Position numbers and translations under genes: made by a program | The notes under the pieces: model-generated | What the model was told of the DNA's origin: nothing | Databases searched by the model: none | What the model saw: the letters and a program-made list of their open reading frames with translations, nothing else | NCBI RefSeq assembly: GCF_008642295.1 | Contig: NZ_CP029190.1 | Location: 5,129,501 to 5,193,500 of the forward strand | DNA: 64,000 nt | DNA from: Streptomyces venezuelae | GTDB lineage: Bacteria; Actinomycetota; Actinomycetes; Streptomycetales; Streptomycetaceae | Direction: 5' to 3' | In this document: piece by piece, positions 59,015 through 64,000 of the stretch | How the letters are laid out: every line of letters starts with the position of its first letter | Numbering within the stretch: position 1 is the stretch's first letter

Positions 59015-61581
59015 TGTCCGGGCGGGTGACGAAGGCGACGGAAGGCAAGACGATCGACACGGTGTGGTCGGGTACGTGGGTCGCGGAACGGCTGGGCATA
59101 CGGCTGGAGGGCGCGAGCGCCGGTGCGGCCGGGGGTGCGGGCGCGGGCGGGGGCGCGGATGCGGGGCCGACGGGGCTGACGGGGCTGCTCGGGCTGGCGC
59201 TGCGGCGCAACCCCAAGCGGGCCCACCTGCTGGTTTCGCAGGTGCTCGGCAAGCACGTCCCGCAGTCCCCGTCCGTGGTCCGTGCCGCCGGGTACGGGCT
59301 CGGCGAGCGGGTCCGGGAGCTGCTCGGCGAGGCCGCCGGGTCGGCGGTGGTCCTCGGCTACGCGGAGACCGCGACCGGGCTGGGCCACTGCGTGGCCGAC
59401 GGCCTGGGCGTCGCCCCCTACCTGCACTCCACCCGCCGCCCGGTCCCGGGCCTGACCCCGGCCGGCGGCTTCGAGGAGTCCCACTCGCACGCCACCTCCC
59501 ACCTGCTGCTGCCCGAGGACCCGCAGCTGCTGGCCGGGTCGGGGCCGCTGGTCCTGGTGGACGACGAGTTCTCCACCGGGAACACGGTTCTCAACACCAT
59601 CCGCGATCTGCACTCCCGGTACCCGCGCGAGCACTACGTGGTGGTGGCCCTGGTCGACATGCGTTCCCCGGCCGACCGGGACCGGCTCGCCGCCTTCGCC
59701 GCCGAGCTCGGCGCCCGGGTCGACCTGATCGCCCTGGCGAGCGGCACGGTGCACCTGCCGGAGGGCGTGCTGGAGCGCGGCCGGGCCCTGGTCGCGGAGT
59801 ACGAGGCGCAGCCGGCCGGAGCCGGAGCCGGAGCCCCGGCCGCGCCGTCCGGTCCGGGCGGAGTCCGGCGGGTCGTCCTCGACTGGCCTGCCGGTGTTCC
59901 GGACGGTGGCCGACACGGCTTCACGCCCGCGCACCGGGTCCGGCTGGACGAAGCGTTGCCCCGCCTCGGCGGACAGCTGGCCGCGGCACTCGGAGCGCGG
60001 CCCGGCCGGGTCCTCGTACTCGGCAACGAAGAGCTGATGTACGCCCCGCTGCGGCTCGCCACCGCCCTCGAGGAGAGCGGGGCGGCCACCGAGGTCCGGT
60101 TCTCCACCACCACCCGCTCGCCCGTGCTCGCCGTGGACGACCCCGGCTATGCCATCCGCACCCGGCTGGAGTTCCCCGCCCACGACGCTCCGGCCGACGG
60201 CCCCGGCGCCCGTTTCGCGTACAACGTCGCCGGAGCCGGGTTCGACACCGTGGTCGTGGTGGTCGACTCGGCCGGGGACACTCCCGAACTCCAGTCCGGC
60301 CTGCTGGCCGAGCTGCGCCCGCACACCGGCCGGATCCTGCTCGCGGTCGTCCCCTCGTACACGCCCCCGTACACGCCCCCGTACGCGCCTCCGTGCGCAA
60401 CCGACCGGCAGGAGCCGATCATGCTGCCCGAGCCGTTGCGCGGCCCCGCCTTCTCCTCGTACGCCCCGGAGGACGTCGGCTGGCTCCTCCAGGACCTCTC
60501 CGGCGTCGAGCTCGAGGCCCCGACCGAGGAGCGCGAGGAGGCCATCCAGGCGGGCGGCGCGCACTACGCCGAGTCGCTGCCCGTGGAGTACCAGCCCAGC
60601 GCCGCCTACCAGCGGCTCTACACCGAGGCGCTGACCGCCTCCGCCGCCCGGATCGCCCGCGCCGTCGGCACGGTCACCGAAACCGTCCTCGCCGAACGGT
60701 CCCCGCGTCCGGTCCTGGTCTCGCTGGCCCGCGCCGGGACCCCGGTCGGCGTCCTGATGCGCCGCTGGGCCGCCCACCGGCACGGCCTGGACCTCCCGCA
60801 CTACGCCGTCTCCATCGTGCGGGGCCGCGGCATCGACGCCAACGCCCTGCGCTGGCTGGCCGCCCACCACGACCCGGCCGACGTGGTCTTCGTCGACGGC
60901 TGGACCGGCAAGGGCGCCATCACCCGCGAACTGCGCGAGGCACTGCGGGCCCACAACCAGATCGAGGGGGGCCCGGGCTTCGACCCGGAGATCGTGGTCC
61001 TGGCCGACCCCGGCGGCTGCGTCTCCACCTACGGCACCCGCGAGGACTTCCTGATCCCCTCCGCCTGCCTCAACTCCACCGTGTCCGGACTCATATCCCG
61101 TACGGTGCTCAGATCCGACCTGGTCGGTCCGGCCGACTTCCACGGCGCGAAGTTCTACCGCGAGCTGGCCGCCGCGGATGTCTCCACCGCCTTCGTGGAC
61201 ACCGTCGCCGCCCGTTTCGACGAGGTCGCCGACGCCGTCGAGGCCGAGCTCAAGGACCTGCCGGCCGCCGACCGCGCCCCCACCTGGGAGGGCTGGGCGG
61301 CGGTGGAGCGCATCAGCGAGGAGTACGGCATCCACGATGTGAACCTGGTCAAGCCGGGCGTCGGCGAGACCACCCGGGTGCTGCTGCGCCGGGTGCCGTG
61401 GAAGATCCTGGCCCAGCGCGGTGCCGGGGCCGACCTGGACCACGTACGGCTGCTCGCCGAGCAGCGCGGGGTGCCGGTCGAGGAGGTCGACGGGCTGCCG
61501 TACACCTGCGTAGGACTCATCCACCCCCGCTTCACACGCGGCGCGACCGGCGCCGACGGAAAGGCTGTGGCCACCTCGTGA
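59014..61581 (+). CDS. PRTase/TRSP - StiP-like fusion protein of the Ter operon
   Basis: This 855-residue protein fuses two proteins that are usually separate. Residues about 10-250 are an orotate-PRTase-like domain (VLGYAETATGLGHCVADG; PRPP motif VDDEFSTGNT at 182-191) with an Ala/Gly-rich insert at 34-52. The TRSP domain follows (about 270-440, FTPAHRVRLDE, VLVLGNEELMYAPLRLA). After the linker PSYTPPYTPPYAPP comes the StiP/PRTase_1-like half (about 470-855: FSSYAPEDVGWLL, PHYAVSIVRGRGID, FVDGWTGKGAI). Both halves belong to enzymes linked to Ter systems and would make or cleave an N-glycosidic bond using PRPP. An ATG at 60421 with AGGAG upstream could restart translation of the second half. 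The GTG at 59011 is an alternative start. Confidence 0.8.
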   Translation: MSGRVTKATEGKTIDTVWSGTWVAERLGIRLEGASAGAAGGAGAGGGADAGPTGLTGLLGLALRRNPKRAHLLVSQVLGKHVPQSPSVVRAAGYGLGERVRELLGEAAGSAVVLGYAETATGLGHCVADGLGVAPYLHSTRRPVPGLTPAGGFEESHSHATSHLLLPEDPQLLAGSGPLVLVDDEFSTGNTVLNTIRDLHSRYPREHYVVVALVDMRSPADRDRLAAFAAELGARVDLIALASGTVHLPEGVLERGRALVAEYEAQPAGAGAGAPAAPSGPGGVRRVVLDWPAGVPDGGRHGFTPAHRVRLDEALPRLGGQLAAALGARPGRVLVLGNEELMYAPLRLATALEESGAATEVRFSTTTRSPVLAVDDPGYAIRTRLEFPAHDAPADGPGARFAYNVAGAGFDTVVVVVDSAGDTPELQSGLLAELRPHTGRILLAVVPSYTPPYTPPYAPPCATDRQEPIMLPEPLRGPAFSSYAPEDVGWLLQDLSGVELEAPTEEREEAIQAGGAHYAESLPVEYQPSAAYQRLYTEALTASAARIARAVGTVTETVLAERSPRPVLVSLARAGTPVGVLMRRWAAHRHGLDLPHYAVSIVRGRGIDANALRWLAAHHDPADVVFVDGWTGKGAITRELREALRAHNQIEGGPGFDPEIVVLADPGGCVSTYGTREDFLIPSACLNSTVSGLISRTVLRSDLVGPADFHGAKFYRELAAADVSTAFVDTVAARFDEVADAVEAELKDLPAADRAPTWEGWAAVERISEEYGIHDVNLVKPGVGETTRVLLRRVPWKILAQRGAGADLDHVRLLAEQRGVPVEEVDGLPYTCVGLIHPRFTRGATGADGKAVATS

Positions 61582-62405
61582 CTGTCCTGGTAGCAAGCGA
61601 TCTGGACCGTACGCTCATCTACTCGGCGGCGGCCCTCGGGCTGACCATGCCGGACCCGGAGGCCCCGCGGCTGCTGTGCGTGGAGATCCACGAGGGCAGG
61701 CCGCTCTCCTTCATGACGGAGACGGCAGCCGCGCTGCTGGCGGAACTCACCGAGGACCCCTCGGTGGTCTTCGTCCCGACCACCACCCGTACCCGCAAGC
61801 AGTACCAGCGGATCAACTTCCCCGGCCGCCCGGCCCCGTACGCCATCTGCGCCAACGGCGGACAGCTGCTGGTGGACGGGGTCCCGGACCGGGCCTGGCG
61901 GCGCACGGTCGCGGCCCGGCTGGCGGAGGAGTGCGCCCCGCTGGAGGAGGTGCACGCCCACCTGCTGGCCGTCGCGGACCCGGCGTGGCTGCGCAAGGCG
62001 CGGGTGGCCGAGGACCTGTTCGCCTACCTGGTGGTGGAGCGGGCGCTGGTGCCGGAGGAGTGGCTGAAGGCGCTGGCGGAGTGGGCCGAGTCCCGCGGCT
62101 GGACGGTTTCCCTCCAGGGCCGCAAGATCTACGCGGTGCCGCGCCCGCTGACCAAGAGCGCGGCGATGCGGGAGGTGGCCCGGCGCACCGGCGCGGAGCT
62201 CACCCTGGCGGCGGGCGACTCGCTGCTGGACGCGGACCTGCTGCTGGCCGCGGACCGGGCCTGGCGGCCCGGCCACGGTGAACTGGCGGATTCGGAGTGG
62301 ACCGCTCCGGGGGTGCGGGCGCTGGCCGAGGCGGGTGTCCTGGCGGGCGAGACGATCGTCAGGGAATTCGGCAGGACGGCGGGCGTTGGCACACTGGCCC
62401 CATGA
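61578..62405 (+). CDS. HAD-family phosphatase of the Ter operon
   Basis: This 275-residue protein has HAD motifs: DLDRTL (D8, D10) for the aspartyl-phosphate nucleophile, PTTTRTRKQY for motif II, Lys in LTKSAAMREVA for motif III and GDSLLDADLL for motif IV. A cap domain is inserted at about 85-175. It would dephosphorylate a small phosphorylated product, plausibly the nucleotide-like compound made by the neighbouring PRTases. Its GTG start overlaps the preceding stop (GTGA) and its stop overlaps the O-methyltransferase start (ATGA), so translation is coupled on both sides. Confidence 0.85.
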   Translation: MTVLVASDLDRTLIYSAAALGLTMPDPEAPRLLCVEIHEGRPLSFMTETAAALLAELTEDPSVVFVPTTTRTRKQYQRINFPGRPAPYAICANGGQLLVDGVPDRAWRRTVAARLAEECAPLEEVHAHLLAVADPAWLRKARVAEDLFAYLVVERALVPEEWLKALAEWAESRGWTVSLQGRKIYAVPRPLTKSAAMREVARRTGAELTLAAGDSLLDADLLLAADRAWRPGHGELADSEWTAPGVRALAEAGVLAGETIVREFGRTAGVGTLAP

Positions 62406-63061
62406 CCAAGGGCAACAGCACCAAAATCACCGATGAGTTGTACGCCTACATGCTCGCGCAGAACCCGCCGCTGGACCCGGTTCAGCGCGGGCTGATCGCG
62501 ACCACCTGGGAGAAGTTCCCGGACTCGGCCGGCATGCAGTCGGCGGAGGAGCAGGGCCCGCTGCTGGCCTTCCTGGTCCGGCTGACCGGCGCCCGGCACA
62601 TCGTGGAGGTCGGCACCTTCACCGGCTTCTCCACCCTGTCCATGGCCCAGGCCCTGCCGGCCGACGGCCGGATCATCGCCTGCGACATCTCCGAGGAGTG
62701 GACGGCGTACGGCCGCCGGGCCTGGGAGGAGGCGGGTGTCGCCGACCGGATCGACCTGCGGATCGCGCCGGCCCTGGACACGCTGCGCGCGATGCCCACG
62801 GAGCCGCACATCGACCTGGCGTACGTGGACGCGGACAAGGGCAACCAGATCGCGTACTGGGAAGAACTGGTTCCGCGCCTCCGCCCGGGCGGCCTGATCG
62901 TCACCGACAACACGCTGTTCCACGGCACGGTGCTGGACCCGTCCGAGACGGGTGCGGGCGCGGTCATCCGGGCGTTCAACGAGCATGTGCGCGCGGACCG
63001 GCGGATGGACAGCGTCCTGCTGGCCATCTCGGACGGCCTGACCCTGTCCCGCCGTGCCTAG
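62402..63061 (+). CDS. Class I O-methyltransferase (caffeoyl-CoA type)
   Basis: This 219-residue SAM-dependent enzyme belongs to the metal-dependent caffeoyl-CoA/catechol O-methyltransferase family. VEVGTFTGFSTLSMA (SAM site, motif I), ACDISEEW, YVDADKGN and VTDNTLFHG, with the Asp-Asp-Asn metal ligands D, D and N in the last two motifs, are intact. It methylates a vicinal hydroxyl or catechol-like group. The ATG overlaps the HAD stop, so it is part of the operon. I do not recall an O-methyltransferase in plasmid-borne ter operons, so it may tailor the Ter metabolite; it could also be an unrelated hitchhiker. No ribosome site is visible, which fits coupling. Confidence 0.87.
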   Translation: MTKGNSTKITDELYAYMLAQNPPLDPVQRGLIATTWEKFPDSAGMQSAEEQGPLLAFLVRLTGARHIVEVGTFTGFSTLSMAQALPADGRIIACDISEEWTAYGRRAWEEAGVADRIDLRIAPALDTLRAMPTEPHIDLAYVDADKGNQIAYWEELVPRLRPGGLIVTDNTLFHGTVLDPSETGAGAVIRAFNEHVRADRRMDSVLLAISDGLTLSRRA

Positions 63062-63091
63062 GTTCTGCCGCGCCCGGGGCGTCCGGGGCCT

Positions 63092-63313
63092 CTAGCAGCA
63101 GCCCCCGCCGCCGCAGCACCCGCCGCCGCCTCCGCCGGCCGGGGCGGCGGGGGCGCTGCCCGTCCCGCCGACGGCGACGGCGACGGCGGAGAGGAGCTTG
63201 ACGGTGTCGGCGTGCCCGGCGGGGCAGTCGGCGGGGGCGGAGGACTCGGCCATCGGACGGCTGACCTCGAAGGTGTCGTCGCAGGTCCGGCAGCGGTATT
63301 CGTAGCGAGGCAT
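63092..63313 (-). CDS. FmdB-family zinc-ribbon protein
   Basis: This 72-residue protein has an N-terminal FmdB zinc ribbon (MPRYEYRCRTCDDTFEV, CxxC at C8/C11; second pair C30 only as CPAGH) and a striking C-terminal Gly/Cys tail GGGGGGCCGGGGCC. The second ligand pair is unusual: CPAGH offers Cys-x3-His in place of CxxC, so the site would be Cys3His. The Gly/Cys tail might bind another metal. The ATG at 63313 begins the ribbon; an ATG at 63319 is also in frame. Function is unknown. It lies between the O-methyltransferase gene (convergent) and the DUF4383 gene (same strand). Confidence 0.8.
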   Translation of the reverse strand: MPRYEYRCRTCDDTFEVSRPMAESSAPADCPAGHADTVKLLSAVAVAVGGTGSAPAAPAGGGGGGCCGGGGCC

Positions 63314-63352
63314 GCGCACAGGCTAAGGTGCGCCGGCCCCGGCGGACCAGCT

Positions 63353-64000
63353 TCAGAGCCGGTGGGCGAGGCCGGCCCGCTGCTCGCGGGCGGCCTGCTC
63401 GGGGTGGCGGGCCCGCCAGTACGGGTTGTCGTGCGGCAGGGCGCTGCCCACCCGCCCGTACATCCCGAACCACATCAGCATCACGCCGACGACAAAGCTG
63501 AACAGCACGTTCTGGATCTCGAAGGCCAGGAAGTTGAGCCCGGTGTCGAGCAGCGCCAGGTTCACGAACCCGCTGGCGATGAACGCCAGGCCCAGCACGA
63601 TGTTCAGGGTCGAGGCGAAGGTCCCGCCGATGACCATCCCGGTGAACAGCAGCAGCCCGACGCAGATCGACAGCACGCTCAGCGCGCCGTTGGTGTTCAG
63701 CGCGAGCACCGTGTCGCCGCCGGTGTCGAAGAACCCGATGCGGTCGATGAGCCCCAGGATCCCGAAGACGACCAGCAGCAGGCCCGTCAGGCCGGCGCCG
63801 ACCCGGTAGACCTTGCTCAGCTTGTGATCGGTGGGCAGATGGTCGTCGAGCCGGGCATTGACCGGGTGCAGCAGGCGCCGGACCAGGTGGCTGCGTTCCG
63901 GTTCGTGGGTCTCGTACGGTTCGTGGGCCACGTAGGGCGCGTAATGCTCATGGGGCTCGGTGCACCCGTAGGCCGCGTGCGGTGCATACGACTCCGGAGG
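63353..64000 (-). CDS. DUF4383 membrane protein, 5' end outside the window
   Basis: This protein has four membrane helices (about 50-70, 80-105, 110-130 and 138-155 counting from a GTG at 63931) and the DUF4383 layout, ending in a short charged tail (HPEQAAREQRAGLAHRL). A GTG at 63931 is a possible start (192 residues), but the frame stays open to the window edge and reads His/Glu/Tyr/Pro repeats of the same character as the residues after 63931 (HEHYAPYVAHEPYETHEPE), so the real start probably lies beyond 64000. Function is unknown; such proteins are common in actinobacteria and often stress-inducible. Confidence 0.78.
   Translation of the reverse strand, partial: PPESYAPHAAYGCTEPHEHYAPYVAHEPYETHEPERSHLVRRLLHPVNARLDDHLPTDHKLSKVYRVGAGLTGLLLVVFGILGLIDRIGFFDTGGDTVLALNTNGALSVLSICVGLLLFTGMVIGGTFASTLNIVLGLAFIASGFVNLALLDTGLNFLAFEIQNVLFSFVVGVMLMWFGMYGRVGSALPHDNPYWRARHPEQAAREQRAGLAHRL

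Noticed and set aside
58980..61577. Upstream part of a 1141-residue plus-strand frame overlapping the PRTase fusion
   Set aside because: Only its last 275 residues (from 61578) have HAD motifs. The earlier part is an off-frame shadow of the fusion gene.

Overview
The window is high-GC actinobacterial chromosome, almost certainly Streptomyces. The signs are strong GC bias at third codon positions, GTG starts, many starts that look leaderless, a group-2 Hrd-type sigma factor, a divergent MreB-like protein, a FasR-fabD-fabH-acpP-fabF locus and a tellurite/stress (Ter) cluster. From memory, much of the gene order resembles the S. coelicolor core segment between the nitrate reductase/hrdA region and the aceE/terD region; no alignment was run. 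I saw no insertion sequence, prophage, CRISPR array or rRNA operon.

Layout. 0-6 kb: DUF218 membrane protein, SDR oxidoreductase, assimilatory nitrate reductase-like molybdoenzyme, HrdA-like sigma factor and a lipoprotein. 5.8-11.5 kb (minus strand): two overlapping exporter half-transporters, an FGGY sugar kinase and a YtxH-like protein. 11.5-12.1 kb: two tandem tRNA-Asn(GTT) genes and one tRNA with a CAT anticodon, each unit followed by a hairpin terminator. 12.1-20.5 kb: a membrane protein, a YbdK-type carboxylate-amine ligase, an MFS exporter, a cupin/AraC divergent pair, a secreted phytase-like protein, a fused AccD/AccA-type carboxyltransferase and a LysE exporter divergent from an Lrp regulator. 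21-23.6 kb: a two-gene operon encoding an MreB-like protein (Mbl) and a GAF histidine kinase; both appear to have lost key ATP-binding motifs. 23.8-36.3 kb: secreted lipase, small hypothetical proteins, MarR/oxidoreductase/Ohr stress genes, an EI24 membrane protein, an imine-reductase-like enzyme divergent from an HxlR regulator over a palindromic operator, a Tat-exported intradiol dioxygenase, a TetR/GH3 beta-glucosidase pair, a GDSL lipoprotein and a DUF3145 protein.

36.3-41.3 kb (minus strand): the fatty-acid synthase initiation/elongation operon with its activator FasR. 41.3-49 kb: pirin, a beta-lactamase-like hydrolase, a MerR/aldo-keto reductase pair with a textbook 19-bp-spacer promoter, a DUF4429 protein, a DUF1023 hydrolase, a TetR regulator, an I36-type inhibitor and a K+ channel. 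49.2-53.4 kb: aceE, a DUF3052 protein and an AhpE/BCP-like peroxiredoxin.

53.5-63 kb is the Ter system: two TerD proteins, a TerC/DUF475 membrane protein, a TerA-like protein and a TerD variant with a proline-rich tail. It ends in a tightly overlapped operon of a CitE-like lyase, a PRTase/TRSP-StiP fusion, a HAD phosphatase and an O-methyltransferase. Such enzymes are proposed to make a nucleotide-like metabolite used with the Ca2+-binding Ter proteins. The window ends with an FmdB zinc ribbon and a DUF4383 membrane protein running off the edge.
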